Part shown: in pieces, positions 18,170 to 27,883 of the stretch
How the letters are laid out: each line of letters begins with the position of its first letter
Numbering within the stretch: position 1 is the stretch's first letter
Assembly: GCF_036997615.1 (NCBI RefSeq)
Contig: NZ_JAWLQA010000015.1
Length of the DNA: 64,000 nucleotides
Strand: one strand, 5' to 3'
Source of the DNA: Brachyspira sp949287565
Lineage (GTDB): Bacteria > Spirochaetota > Brachyspiria > Brachyspirales > Brachyspiraceae
Position numbers and translations under genes: made by a program
Notes under the pieces: generated by a model
Told to the model about the DNA's origin: nothing
The model's input: only the letters and a program-made list of their open reading frames with translations
Databases searched by the model: none

Positions 18170-19663
18170 TTATTCTTCTTGAAATAATAAATATATATTT
18201 CTTGAATTATAGTTATTTTCTTCCGTATATATTTCCCAATCAGTAAGCCTTTCTATGCTATGCATTCCTCTGTCGCCTTCATGCATACCTAAATCTTTAT
18301 AAGGTTCATTTATTAAAGTAGCATCAAAATATCCGTCATTAGTAAAGTCATGAACATCAAACCATAAATGCTCTAAATCATTAGGATTTTCTTCTGTTTC
18401 ACCGTATCCTAATTTTACTAAGAAAGAAGTTTTGTCATCGCCTTTATTTTTATTTAATAATTCTAGGAAATATTCCAATTTTTCAAAAGCAGCCTCTCTC
18501 ATAAGAGAAGTTTCAAAATAGCTCATCATAAACATAGGGTTATCTGTAAGCTCATTTTTATAATAGTCAAGAGAATGATAATTGCCATCAGCATCTACAG
18601 CAAGTAAAATTCCTGAAGGTGTATTATGTACTCCGTCATTTCTATCTTTTGCACTTCCTGTAACATCATCAGCAATATTTAGTTTCTTCAAAGCCTCCTG
18701 CCAAGGGAACCAGCATACATAAGTATTATATGCAGGATTAAATTTGAATCCGGCTTCAGGAACTCCTCTTTCTATAAACATTTTTGCACAAGTATTAAGC
18801 AATGCCCCATAAGCAGCATTTGAATCTTCAACTCCAACTATCTCTAATTCTATAGAACCGACTCTGTAAAGTCCATGAGTATGGAACCAGTATTCAACTT
18901 TGTTAGGGTCTTTATCATCATCATAAACAGCATGTATAGTGTATAGATAATCCAAAGAAGGTGGCAAAGCGAAAGTTGATGTATAAGAAAGCCAATCTCC
19001 GGAATGTGCTGTATAACAGGACATATCTAAAAATATAGAACATTCAGGAACTAAACTGTCCAATAATTTTAATTGTCTTTGATAATCAGTAAGCGGATGA
19101 TTATCAAATATTGTAGATACATGTACAGCATATTTACATTGACATGCTTCTTTATAATCATCTTCTCTTACAGTGTTTACAGAAAATATTTCAGGAACAT
19201 TTTCAGTAACGCTTGAAGCATCAACTAAAGCTACATAAAAACTAAGCTCATCATTATTTTCTTCATCGTCATGATTATGCCCGCAACCGCAGGAATGCTC
19301 TTCGTCATCTTGGCAACATCCGCCTTCATCATGTCCGCATCCGCAGGAATGTTCATCATCATCTTGACAGCATCCGCCTTCATCATGTCCGCATCCGCAG
19401 GAATGTTCATCTTCATCCATAACCATAGGTAAATACTGAAGTTTAATAGATGCTTCCCATTTAGATTTATCTCTTATAAATTTAGATTCTTCTATTTCAT
19501 TGAATTCTAATACCATATATTCATCTGATTGTGATAATATATCTCTGAATTCTTCAATTGTCATATTATGATCATATTCTTTAGTAAATACAGCAGCCAT
19601 CCATGATTCTAATCTTTGCTCTCCGCTTGAAAATACATTATATAACTTTTCATTATAATCCAT
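18170..19663 (-). CDS. DUF4026-like protein with a Cys/His-rich tandem-repeat insert
   Basis: 497 residues, no signal peptide or membrane segment. The N-terminal ~80 residues and the part after residue ~145 look like the DUF4026 family (function unknown): e.g. HPLTDYQRQLKLLDSLVPEC and YWFHTHGLYRVGSIELEIVG. Between them sits a low-complexity acidic insert (about residues 83-137) of two and a half 18-residue units, DEHSCGCGHDEGGCCQD, rich in Cys and His and probably metal-binding. Start preceded by AGAGGT. The last 15 codons occur again, with 45 identical bases, at 33590. Domain name is a recollection of the family, moderate certainty. Confidence 0.65.
   Translation of the reverse strand: MDYNEKLYNVFSSGEQRLESWMAAVFTKEYDHNMTIEEFRDILSQSDEYMVLEFNEIEESKFIRDKSKWEASIKLQYLPMVMDEDEHSCGCGHDEGGCCQDDDEHSCGCGHDEGGCCQDDEEHSCGCGHNHDDEENNDELSFYVALVDASSVTENVPEIFSVNTVREDDYKEACQCKYAVHVSTIFDNHPLTDYQRQLKLLDSLVPECSIFLDMSCYTAHSGDWLSYTSTFALPPSLDYLYTIHAVYDDDKDPNKVEYWFHTHGLYRVGSIELEIVGVEDSNAAYGALLNTCAKMFIERGVPEAGFKFNPAYNTYVCWFPWQEALKKLNIADDVTGSAKDRNDGVHNTPSGILLAVDADGNYHSLDYYKNELTDNPMFMMSYFETSLMREAAFEKLEYFLELLNKNKGDDKTSFLVKLGYGETEENPNDLEHLWFDVHDFTNDGYFDATLINEPYKDLGMHEGDRGMHSIERLTDWEIYTEENNYNSRNIYLLFQEE
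19270..19424 (-). repeat. 54-bp in-frame tandem repeat
   Basis: CCGCAGGAATG recurs at 19287, 19341 and 19395, a strict 54-bp period (18 codons). Units one and two encode near-identical EHSCGCGHDEGGCCQD; the last is shortened to EHSCGCGHNHDDEE. Confidence 0.9.
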
Positions 19664-19764
19664 TATTTTTACCTCTATTATTATATATATTATTAATTTT
19701 GTATTATAAGATTAAAAAGCTTCTTTAGTATAGTGTAATTTATATTTTTTTCAACTTCTTTAAG

Positions 19765-20472
19765 TTATAAATTAGTAAAAAATGTATCCAAAATCTTCTT
19801 CTCTTTTTTCCATTCAGGCATATAAAGACTTACTATATTATAAAATTTTTTACTATGATTAGCCTGCAGTAAATGTGCTAATTCATGAAGCACAATATAT
19901 TCTATGGAAGAAATAGGGTATTTCATAAGCTCTAAATTGAATGTGAGATGTTTTTTTATTGTATCGCATGAACCCCATTTACTTTTTAATTTTTTTACTG
20001 TGAAAGTATTGATTTCTAAGTTCATCATAGAAGTGTATTTTTTTATAAGTAAGTCAAATAGTTTTAATGCCTCTTTTTTATACCATGTATCAAGAAGAAT
20101 ATGTTTTTTTCTTATATCGCTGTTTTTGTATTCTTCTTTATCTTTTATATTTACATACATATACATTATTCTGCCGGCAAGTATTATATTTTCTTTTTGG
20201 CATTTTAATACTTTAAGCATATAGCTTTTGCCTAGATAATATACTTCATTTCCGCTTGCTAATTCTTTTTTACTTAAATCAAAACTATTTTTCTTTTTTA
20301 TAGCTTCTTTTCTTTCTTCTATCCAATCTTTTCTTTTTTCTATGAGTTCGTATATGTATTTTTTGGTAACTCTTTTTGGGGCTGTAACATATATATTTAA
20401 ATCGGGTTTTACTCTTATGTAGATATTTTTAATTTTTTTGTATTCTATTATTATTTTACTTATAGTTTGCAT
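19765..20472 (-). CDS. YgjP-type (WLM/M48-like) metallopeptidase
   Basis: 235 residues. Zinc site HELAH at 196-200 followed by NHSKKFY (third ligand His206), and upstream the family block KLKSKWGSCDTIKKHLTFN. These YgjP/DUF45 proteins are often encoded directly after hsdR in type I restriction loci; their role there is not established. The start overlaps the hsdR stop by 17 bp, so translation is probably coupled. Last gene of the defence operon. Confidence 0.85.
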   Translation of the reverse strand: MQTISKIIIEYKKIKNIYIRVKPDLNIYVTAPKRVTKKYIYELIEKRKDWIEERKEAIKKKNSFDLSKKELASGNEVYYLGKSYMLKVLKCQKENIILAGRIMYMYVNIKDKEEYKNSDIRKKHILLDTWYKKEALKLFDLLIKKYTSMMNLEINTFTVKKLKSKWGSCDTIKKHLTFNLELMKYPISSIEYIVLHELAHLLQANHSKKFYNIVSLYMPEWKKEKKILDTFFTNL

Positions 20473-23400
20473 ATATATTTAAACCTATCTTTACGAGCAT
20501 TTTTAAAAATTCTTTCATCTCTTCATTGCTTATACTCAATATTTTTTTGTCTTCGCTTTCATTTCCAAGTTCAAATAATTTTATATCTATATCTCCTTCT
20601 ATATTATTTCTTATAGATTGTATATTCTGCCAATTAGGCATACCGCTGTTTGATTTGAATAATTCATCAACAAATAGTGAAAAGTCTATTAATGTATTAT
20701 CATTATCTATATATTTTTTTGAGTTATCGTATATTGATCTTGCACATTTATTATTTCTTATACGCTCATCATATTTAAGATTTTCTTTTTCGTTTTCGCC
20801 TCTTATTGTTGAAGCCACTTCCATTGCCTCTAAAAGTTTTTCTTTTTCATTTATTCTGTTATTTTGATATTTTTCTATTATATTAAATATTTTCTCTGAA
20901 AGTTTGCTGTACATTTCTGGGTTTTCTTCCATTTTTTCTTTTATAACGCTGTTGGCGGCATTTATTATAGCATCTGCTTTTGATTCGTTTAGATGCTCTA
21001 TTTCTTTTTCAAAGTCTGCATCAAATATGCTAGGTATTTCATTTAATACTTTAACATTATTATCAGTACCTACAAACTCATCGTATAATTTCTGCATTTT
21101 AGATTCATATTCTTTAAAATCTACAGCTTCATGATGAGTAATTCTCAAACGGTTTCTGATTTCAACACATGTTTTAAATAGTTCTTTGTATTTTTTTATT
21201 TCTTCATATTCAAAACTTTCTATAAAATGATCGCTGAATTGACATATATTTAAAAGCTTTGAATAGTTTAAAAATAATTCATAGAATTTTTTTCTTTTAT
21301 CTTCATCGCTTAGAAGTGGAGGGCATATATCGTAGGCTTCTTTTAAACTAAGTTCCGGAAGAAACTGTATTAAATCTTCATAAGCATTTTTAAACTCTGT
21401 GATTTTATCTTTTATATCGAATACAACATCTTCAATATCTTGAGGGTCATAATTAGCCAATTTATCATAAGCATTTAAAGCATTATCCAAGTTGGCTAGA
21501 AGTCCTCTATAGTCTATTAATATACCGTTATCTTTTCCTGAATATGCTCTGTTTACTCTTGCTATAGCCTGAAGAAGTCCATGATCTTTTAATTTTTTAT
21601 CTATATATAAAACCTGAGCCCTTGGAGCATCGAATCCTGTAAGGAGTTTATCTACTACTATTATTATATCTATATTGCCTTTTTTAAAACTTTTGATTAT
21701 TTCTTCCGTGTATTTATTTTCATCATTTGAATATTTGCTGTATAGGGCTTTCCATTTTTCGGATACATATTGTTTTTTTTCTGAGCCTTTATTTTTCTTG
21801 TATTCGTCAGTGTCGCTGCCTTCATCGGTTTGTGAAGATATGACTACAGCAGTTTCAAGGCTATGATAAGTATCGAATATTTCTTTCATCTTCATAGCCT
21901 GATATTTACTTTCAACTGCAAGCATGGCATTGAACTCTGTATTTGCTAAATTAGTTTTATAATGTTTTGCTATATCATCTGCTAATACTATCAATCTTTG
22001 TTCGCTTTCAAGTATAACATTTTCGCTTACATTTTTCTTTTGTAAATCTTCTTTTTCTTTATCTGTCAAATCTCTTGTAATCAAATCGAATCTATAATCC
22101 AAGCCTTTTTTATCGTATATTTCCTGATTTATTAATCTGCTTTCATAGTATAGCGGAACTATTACTTTATCTTCCAAAGCATCTCTTATGGTGTATGAAT
22201 CTATAAAGCCTCCGAATTTTTCTGCAGTACTTTTTTCGGATTTGTATAAAGGTGTTCCTGTAAAGCCCAAATAACATGCATTAGGAAAAACTTTTCTCAT
22301 CTTAACGGCAAAATCTCCGTACTGACTTCTATGGCTTTCATCTACCAATATAAAAATATCTGCCGAATCCATTACTACTTTTTTATCGAATACTTTTTCA
22401 AATTTATTTATTACAGTTGTGATTACGCTTTTACCGCTTTCTATTAATTTTATTAAGTTTGCACCTGTTGCTGCTCTTTCCACTGATATATCTGTATTTC
22501 TGAAAGTGCTGTGAATTTGCTCGTCTAAATCTACTCTGTCGGTTACTACTACTATTTTGGAGTTTTTTATTTTTCTTGATATTATTTTGGTAAGCATAGA
22601 CATTGTGAGGCTTTTACCGCTTCCCTGAGTATGCCATATAACTCCGCCTTGTCTTTTTCCTTGACTTATATTTTGTATTCTATCTATTGTCTTTTTTATA
22701 GCGAAATATTGATTGTATCTTGTAACTTTTTTTACTGTGCCGTCAAATATGATAAAATATTCTAATATATCGAATAATCTTTCTTTTTCAAATAATGAAT
22801 ATAAAGTGATATCTATTTCATTTATTACCCTGTCTTTAATTATTGTTTTAAGGGCATTCATTACTTTGCTTTCTTCTTTTTTCCCTGTTTTACTTTTTTT
22901 ATTGTCATTATTTTCTTTATCTTTCCAAACATTATATAATTTTACCGGAGTTCCTGCTGTGCCGTATTTAACCATATCATCATTAGCACATATTAATAAT
23001 TGGCTGAATTTAAATAATTGTCTTATTTCTTTTTCTTCCTGATTTCTCACCATCTGCTCAATGGCATTTTTTGAGTCTACGCTTCCTTTTTTTAATTCTA
23101 TTACCGCTATAGGTATGCCGTTTATAAATATTACCAAATCCGGTCTTCTAGTTTTTTCTTTTTCTTCTGTGCAGTTTCTAGTTACTGTAAACTCTTCAGT
23201 GATATGAAAAGTATTATTTTCTGTATTGTCAAAATCTATATATTTAATATTGAAGCTCTCGTATTTATTTCCGATTTTTTCTTTGTATGATTCGCCTTTT
23301 AAAATTCTTTCTGTGATTTCTTCATTAGTGATTAGATATCCTTTTATAAGCGGCATATCCAAGTCGCTTATAGCCTTTTTTATATTATCTATTGAAAAGC

Positions 23401-23596
23401 TGTTTTTCTTATCATCATACATAAAGTAATTAATTTTTTTAAGCTGTTCTTCGAGAATATTTTTAAATAGCACATTATTAGTATCATAATCTCTTTCTTT
23501 AAGAGCTTCTTCAGGGCTTAAATATTGATATCCCATATTTTTAAAAAGTTCTATAACTTTATTTTGTAATATTCTTTCGCTGTATTGTTCATTCAT
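20456..23596 (-). CDS. hsdR: Type I restriction enzyme, R (motor/nuclease) subunit
   Basis: 1046 residues from the ATG at 23596 (MNEQYSERI), which follows AGGAG; a longer frame to 23641 would run into the tandem repeat. N-terminal PD-(D/E)xK nuclease: Asp153 in RRPDLVIF, then IAVIELKK with Glu167 and Lys169. Helicase motor: TQGSGKS at 323-329, DESH at 419-422, GFTGTPLY, and QAIARVNRAY (motif VI). It cleaves unmodified DNA after ATP-driven translocation. Upstream of it is a 650-bp repeat block that separates it from hsdS; the YgjP gene overlaps its end. Apparently intact. Confidence 0.95.
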   Translation of the reverse strand: MNEQYSERILQNKVIELFKNMGYQYLSPEEALKERDYDTNNVLFKNILEEQLKKINYFMYDDKKNSFSIDNIKKAISDLDMPLIKGYLITNEEITERILKGESYKEKIGNKYESFNIKYIDFDNTENNTFHITEEFTVTRNCTEEKEKTRRPDLVIFINGIPIAVIELKKGSVDSKNAIEQMVRNQEEKEIRQLFKFSQLLICANDDMVKYGTAGTPVKLYNVWKDKENNDNKKSKTGKKEESKVMNALKTIIKDRVINEIDITLYSLFEKERLFDILEYFIIFDGTVKKVTRYNQYFAIKKTIDRIQNISQGKRQGGVIWHTQGSGKSLTMSMLTKIISRKIKNSKIVVVTDRVDLDEQIHSTFRNTDISVERAATGANLIKLIESGKSVITTVINKFEKVFDKKVVMDSADIFILVDESHRSQYGDFAVKMRKVFPNACYLGFTGTPLYKSEKSTAEKFGGFIDSYTIRDALEDKVIVPLYYESRLINQEIYDKKGLDYRFDLITRDLTDKEKEDLQKKNVSENVILESEQRLIVLADDIAKHYKTNLANTEFNAMLAVESKYQAMKMKEIFDTYHSLETAVVISSQTDEGSDTDEYKKNKGSEKKQYVSEKWKALYSKYSNDENKYTEEIIKSFKKGNIDIIIVVDKLLTGFDAPRAQVLYIDKKLKDHGLLQAIARVNRAYSGKDNGILIDYRGLLANLDNALNAYDKLANYDPQDIEDVVFDIKDKITEFKNAYEDLIQFLPELSLKEAYDICPPLLSDEDKRKKFYELFLNYSKLLNICQFSDHFIESFEYEEIKKYKELFKTCVEIRNRLRITHHEAVDFKEYESKMQKLYDEFVGTDNNVKVLNEIPSIFDADFEKEIEHLNESKADAIINAANSVIKEKMEENPEMYSKLSEKIFNIIEKYQNNRINEKEKLLEAMEVASTIRGENEKENLKYDERIRNNKCARSIYDNSKKYIDNDNTLIDFSLFVDELFKSNSGMPNWQNIQSIRNNIEGDIDIKLFELGNESEDKKILSISNEEMKEFLKMLVKIGLNIYANYK

Positions 23597-23630
23597 AAAA
23601 AACTCCTGTATTCGCGTATTCGCCATACGG

Positions 23631-24033
23631 GCAACCCGCACGGTAATGCAAATTATTATGGATAGCCAACTATACGTGCGGCTGATTACTTTTCATTATA
23701 CAATTATATTCTAAACTTTAAATCCTCACTTTTCCAGTTAAAAGCCCTACGAGCTGTTACCGCAGGTACGCTTCGCGAGTACTCGCCGTACTGGCAACCC
23801 GCACGGTAATTCAAATTATTATGGATAGCCAACTATACGTGCGGCTGATTACTTTTCATTATACAATTATATTCTAAACTTTAAATCCTCACTTTCCCAG
23901 TTAAAAGCCATACGAGCTGTTACTGCAGGTACGCTTCGCGAGTACTCGCCGTACTGGCATTCTGCACGGTAATTCAAATTATTATGGATAGCCAACTATA
24001 TGTGCGGTATCGTATCTTTCATTATACAATAAA
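23631..24033. repeat. 163-bp tandem repeat, 2.5 copies, carrying hsdS-like 3' ends
   Basis: Units start at 23631, 23794 and 23957 (period exactly 163 bp; the last stops after ~77 bp). Each begins GCAACCCGCACGG, can fold through CCGCACGG / CGTGCGG, and the two full units contain on the minus strand codons for LLTGKVRI followed by a stop, matching the HsdS terminus LLTGEVRV. A GC-rich stretch TACGCTTCGCGAGTACTCGC joins the units. Lies between hsdS and hsdR. Confidence 0.85.
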
Positions 24034-24100
24034 GTATTAAAATAAAAAGTTAAAATCAATCTTAGAAATAAAAATTAATCCCTAAGTAATACGGTTTCGG

Positions 24101-24116
24101 GGAGCATAACAATAAT
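24101..24116. repeat. Short dispersed motif GAGCATAACAATAATA
   Basis: The same 16-bp motif also occurs near 33573 and 33840, each time directly after a GC-rich block. Confidence 0.5.
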
Positions 24117-24164
24117 AAAATTGTTTTTTGTTTTACTTTTTTACAAAAACTACTTGCCGTAGCG

Positions 24165-24237
24165 GCGACCCGCACGGTATTGCTTATTCTTATCAAACGC
24201 CCTATGTAAGTGCGGATGATTACTTTTTATAACACAA
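24165..24237. repeat. Diverged hairpin-repeat copy abutting the hsdS 3' end
   Basis: GCGACCCGCACGGTATTGC ... AAGTGCGGATGATTACTTT aligns with the start of the 163-bp units and runs straight into the hsdS stop at 24251, the same arrangement of repeat and HsdS tail as in the tandem units. Confidence 0.7.
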
Positions 24238-24250
24238 TAAATATTTTTTC

Positions 24251-25396
24251 TTAAACCCTCACTTCACCTGTTAATAATTTCTGCATAAGCCCTTTCTTCT
24301 GCTGTTTACGAAGTTCTAACTGCTTTTTAAGATTCTCTATCTCCTCATCTATAACCGAAAGCAGCCCTGCAATTTTTTTCTGTTCTTCAATACTTATATT
24401 TGGTATTGTTAAAGTAATTATATCTTTAGCATATATATGGGGTTGTGCTCCGCCTGTTTGCATATAATATATTAATTCTTGTATATAATTTAAATAATAA
24501 AATAAAAATTCTATATTATATTTGTTATCTTCAGTATATAAAACATTGCAATCAGAGGCCCAAATTTTATAATTATGAAACCAAACATAACCAGAATAAG
24601 CACCAGATGCACTAATAGTTATACAAGGAAAATCATGAGTATATTCACTATGATAATATGCAGGAATTTTTCCTCCTGCTATAACTGGAATATTTCCTTC
24701 TACTATTTTATTTTTACTTATAGCTTTTCCCTTTTCTATAAAAATAATGTTTTTTTCGACTAATTTAGATATTTTTATTTCTTTCCACTCGTCCGTAAAT
24801 CCTTTGAATCGCACTTCACCGCTTAGCAGTCTTTGCATTACGCCTTTCTTATACTGCTCTTTTTTATCTATTAACTCCGTAAGGTTCTCTATAATATCAT
24901 CGCATAATGACAATACTTCTGCTATGCGTTTTTGTTCCTCTAGGGGTGGAAGTAATATAGATATATTTTCAAATGCAGTTTTATTCAAAATTGGTACTGC
25001 CTGCGTAGAAATTAAATATGAAAATGATTTAAAAGAATGAATTAATTGATAATATACAAATTCATTGTTATTATATTTATTTACTCTTAATATATTTATT
25101 TGCTGATTCGTAGTTAATTCTTTATTAGCTATAGCTATTTTTCCTATAGTCGAACCTATAGATACATATAAAATATCACCTTTTTTAAATTGTCTTGCTA
25201 TACTAAAACCTTTACTTGACAATTTTCTTTCACTATCAGTTATATATTTATTTTCTTTTATATCTGCTGGTGTTACAAATAAATACTCATTTCCATAATT
25301 ATTTTTATCTTTTGTTGGTGGAGTATTTCCTGTATATGCATCACCTATTTCGCATAATAATTTATATTTCCAGCCTGTGGGGAGTGGGTAAGTCAT
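24251..25396 (-). CDS. hsdS: Type I restriction enzyme, S (specificity) subunit
   Basis: 381 residues with the classic two-repeat layout: target-recognition domain 1, a central helical spacer (IAEVLSLCDDIIENLTELI ... GVMQRLLSGEVRF), target-recognition domain 2, and a similar C-terminal spacer (IAGLLSVIDEEIENLKKQL ... GLMQKLLTGEVRV). It sets the DNA sequence recognised by the M2S methylase and the full R2M2S complex. Start preceded by AAGGAGG, 12 bp after the ietS stop. Downstream lie repeats that carry copies of its last codons. Confidence 0.93.
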   Translation of the reverse strand: MTYPLPTGWKYKLLCEIGDAYTGNTPPTKDKNNYGNEYLFVTPADIKENKYITDSERKLSSKGFSIARQFKKGDILYVSIGSTIGKIAIANKELTTNQQINILRVNKYNNNEFVYYQLIHSFKSFSYLISTQAVPILNKTAFENISILLPPLEEQKRIAEVLSLCDDIIENLTELIDKKEQYKKGVMQRLLSGEVRFKGFTDEWKEIKISKLVEKNIIFIEKGKAISKNKIVEGNIPVIAGGKIPAYYHSEYTHDFPCITISASGAYSGYVWFHNYKIWASDCNVLYTEDNKYNIEFLFYYLNYIQELIYYMQTGGAQPHIYAKDIITLTIPNISIEEQKKIAGLLSVIDEEIENLKKQLELRKQQKKGLMQKLLTGEVRV

Positions 25397-25408
25397 TGTT
25401 GGGCCTCC

Positions 25409-27883
25409 TTAAATTTCTAATTGTATTTCTGGTTCTATTTCAAGTTTATTAATTACAGGAGTATATATATCTATTTTATTACCTTCAGCATCTATTTCCG
25501 GTGTACTTATTGAAATTATTAATGAATATCTTGTTTTTTCTTCATACCTTTCTAAATGTTTTCTTTCTTTCCACCAACCTCCAACTGGAAATACTGCTAT
25601 TTTATCGCAAGTTGCCAAATCGGCAGCTGTACCTCTCCAAATATCACTGTGAATAGATCCCTTATCTCTTGCATTTTTTCCTATTACCCAATTATTATTA
25701 TATAAATTAGAATTACTACTTTCCTTTTCATCTTCATCAATACTATCATTTTGATAGAGTTTATTAATTCTACTTAAAAATTCTTCTTTTCTCTCTAATG
25801 GTTTCTTTATTTCAAATCTAAGCCCATAAGAAGAATATCTAAAATGATAATCCCAACCTACTTCACCAGGAGATGGTTCTATAAAGTATGATAATGTAAC
25901 CCTCATTTCAACTTCCAAACTACCCAAATTCAATAAAACATCTTGCGGCCAAGGTAAGTCATATAAATGCATTTCATTTAATTTGGTTTCGCTTTTTTCT
26001 TTTTTAAAAGGCTTAATTTCAGATTGACTTATTAATGTAAGATAATTTTCCATTGTGCTAATAGCTTTATCAAAATTTGGTACTCCATAACCGCATATTC
26101 TAAGTAAGGATTTATAATATGCTTTTGTTTTATGGTTAAAATATGGAAATAAATGTTTTATCATCTCATCAGGCCAATATGCACAATGAATCATTAAAGC
26201 CCTTATTGTTTCAGGCCATGCATTAGGATATGAATATTGTATTTGAGCTGCAAACCATGCTGCTTTTGCTGTGGCAGCACTTGTTGCATTGATTGTTGTA
26301 AAATAATTTTGATTATTAGATGTTGTTAATGTGGATAATTCTTCTACCAATGTAGGAAAACCAGTATTATCTATTGCTGTATTTCCGCCTTCCATTAATA
26401 TATCTGGTTTTATACTCCATCTATCATTAAATCCGCAAGATGTTTTTGTATATGGAGATATACAATTTTTATTAGCTATGACTTTATATGATTTATATTC
26501 TTTATCTGATAAATGATATTTTTCTGTGTATGCTCCTACTGTAATAGCATTAAAAGATTGAGATGGATCTTCTACAATTTGTTTTTTATTAATTTCCGGA
26601 TACTTTTTATGATATTTCTCTTCTATATTCCCAGTTGGTAGAAATATTATTCTTTTTTTATTAATATCATCACCATAGCATAATTTATCAATAGTTGCAG
26701 ACCAAGAAGTAACTTTACCATTATTAGTGCTATCTTCAGAAGTTACAGCCATACAAATTATATGTTTATATTTGTTTTTTTGATTTAATATTTCTGAATT
26801 ATAAACTAATCTTTCAGTTACACTTCCCCATAATTCTTTATCGATTTTTGTTTTTGTCAGTATTTTACCTGATGAAATACGATGCTTAATCTTAATAATT
26901 TTTTTATTGTCAATATAATTTTCTAAATCATTATATAATACTACTCCTGCCATTTCTGTTCCATGTCCTTCAAAATCTGTTGAATCTAATTCTTCTTCAA
27001 ATGAATAACTGTTAGATAGGAATTTATTTATTAATGGGTTATCTTTATCAATACCTGTATCAAAAATATCTACAATAACATCTGTATCTTTATTAAATTC
27101 TGTTCTTTTTTGTAAATCTTTTATAATTTCTTCTTTTAACTCTTTGTTTGTTTCATTAATAAGAAATGGTATAATATCATTATATTTTTTGAATTTAGAT
27201 ATATTATCACAATTTTTTAGTAAATTTAAAATATCTTTTCTATTTGACTCAATTAAAAAAATAATTTTTTCAGGAAATATCAAGGCATTTTTATTAACTT
27301 TTATATTCAAACCATTACATCTATTTATAAACTCTTTTATTGTGTCATCTGAGTTATTATTAGTATAATTAAGCCAAACTTCACAAAATTTTTTTTCTAT
27401 TGAAGGTATATATTCAATTTCATCACTATCCCAAAAAGATTCTAATACTGCATTATAAATATTTTCTATACTTTCAATTAAATCTTTATGTTTTGGATTC
27501 ATTTTATCAGTATTTTCATTTATATATTCATCTACTTTTTTTAAAAAGATTTTTTCTGCTCCTTTAGGAATAGATATTGTAACCCTTTTTATTATTTTAT
27601 TATTTTTTATAATTGTGTCTGTATTTATTAATGTTATATTATGTCTTTTATCTAATAAACTAGTTATTACAATATCACAGCCTTCAGCACTCTCAAATAC
27701 TATTCTTCTTACATTATCAGTATCGCATTCACCAGAATTATTTATTGCTTCTTCAAATTGCTTTTTTATTCTTTCTCCATGTTCTTTTCTATTTCTAGCT
27801 TTTAACTTTAATTTTCCATTACCTTTTTTAGAAAAATCCATTATGTATTTTTCATTAATAAAAATATGTTTGTAAGTTGCCAT
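25409..27883 (-). CDS. ietS: Subtilisin-like (S8) anti-phage protease, IetS-type
   Basis: 824 residues. The S8 triad is visible: Asp275 in VDIFDTGID, His307 in EGHGTEMAG and Ser535 in NATSAATAKAAW, with the oxyanion Asn419 in PTGN. About 265 residues precede the catalytic domain and ~280 follow. No signal peptide, so a cytoplasmic protease, unlike secreted subtilisins. Its ATG shares one base with the stop of the AAA ATPase (TAATG). This ATPase plus S8 protease pairing is the IetAS anti-phage system reported in the 2020 defence-island screen of Gao and colleagues. Target and trigger unknown. Confidence 0.85.
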   Translation of the reverse strand: MATYKHIFINEKYIMDFSKKGNGKLKLKARNRKEHGERIKKQFEEAINNSGECDTDNVRRIVFESAEGCDIVITSLLDKRHNITLINTDTIIKNNKIIKRVTISIPKGAEKIFLKKVDEYINENTDKMNPKHKDLIESIENIYNAVLESFWDSDEIEYIPSIEKKFCEVWLNYTNNNSDDTIKEFINRCNGLNIKVNKNALIFPEKIIFLIESNRKDILNLLKNCDNISKFKKYNDIIPFLINETNKELKEEIIKDLQKRTEFNKDTDVIVDIFDTGIDKDNPLINKFLSNSYSFEEELDSTDFEGHGTEMAGVVLYNDLENYIDNKKIIKIKHRISSGKILTKTKIDKELWGSVTERLVYNSEILNQKNKYKHIICMAVTSEDSTNNGKVTSWSATIDKLCYGDDINKKRIIFLPTGNIEEKYHKKYPEINKKQIVEDPSQSFNAITVGAYTEKYHLSDKEYKSYKVIANKNCISPYTKTSCGFNDRWSIKPDILMEGGNTAIDNTGFPTLVEELSTLTTSNNQNYFTTINATSAATAKAAWFAAQIQYSYPNAWPETIRALMIHCAYWPDEMIKHLFPYFNHKTKAYYKSLLRICGYGVPNFDKAISTMENYLTLISQSEIKPFKKEKSETKLNEMHLYDLPWPQDVLLNLGSLEVEMRVTLSYFIEPSPGEVGWDYHFRYSSYGLRFEIKKPLERKEEFLSRINKLYQNDSIDEDEKESSNSNLYNNNWVIGKNARDKGSIHSDIWRGTAADLATCDKIAVFPVGGWWKERKHLERYEEKTRYSLIISISTPEIDAEGNKIDIYTPVINKLEIEPEIQLEI

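Noticed and set aside
20526..23429. Plus-strand reading frames opposite hsdR
   Set aside because: They are hydrophobic mirror frames of an AT-rich conserved gene with no start signals.
23597..23641. 15-codon N-terminal extension of HsdR
   Set aside because: It reads into the tandem repeat; the ATG at 23596 has an AGGAG site and gives the usual N-terminus.
23631..24033. Possible CRISPR array
   Set aside because: The units are 163-bp near-identical tandem copies without unique spacers of constant size, and no cas gene is present.
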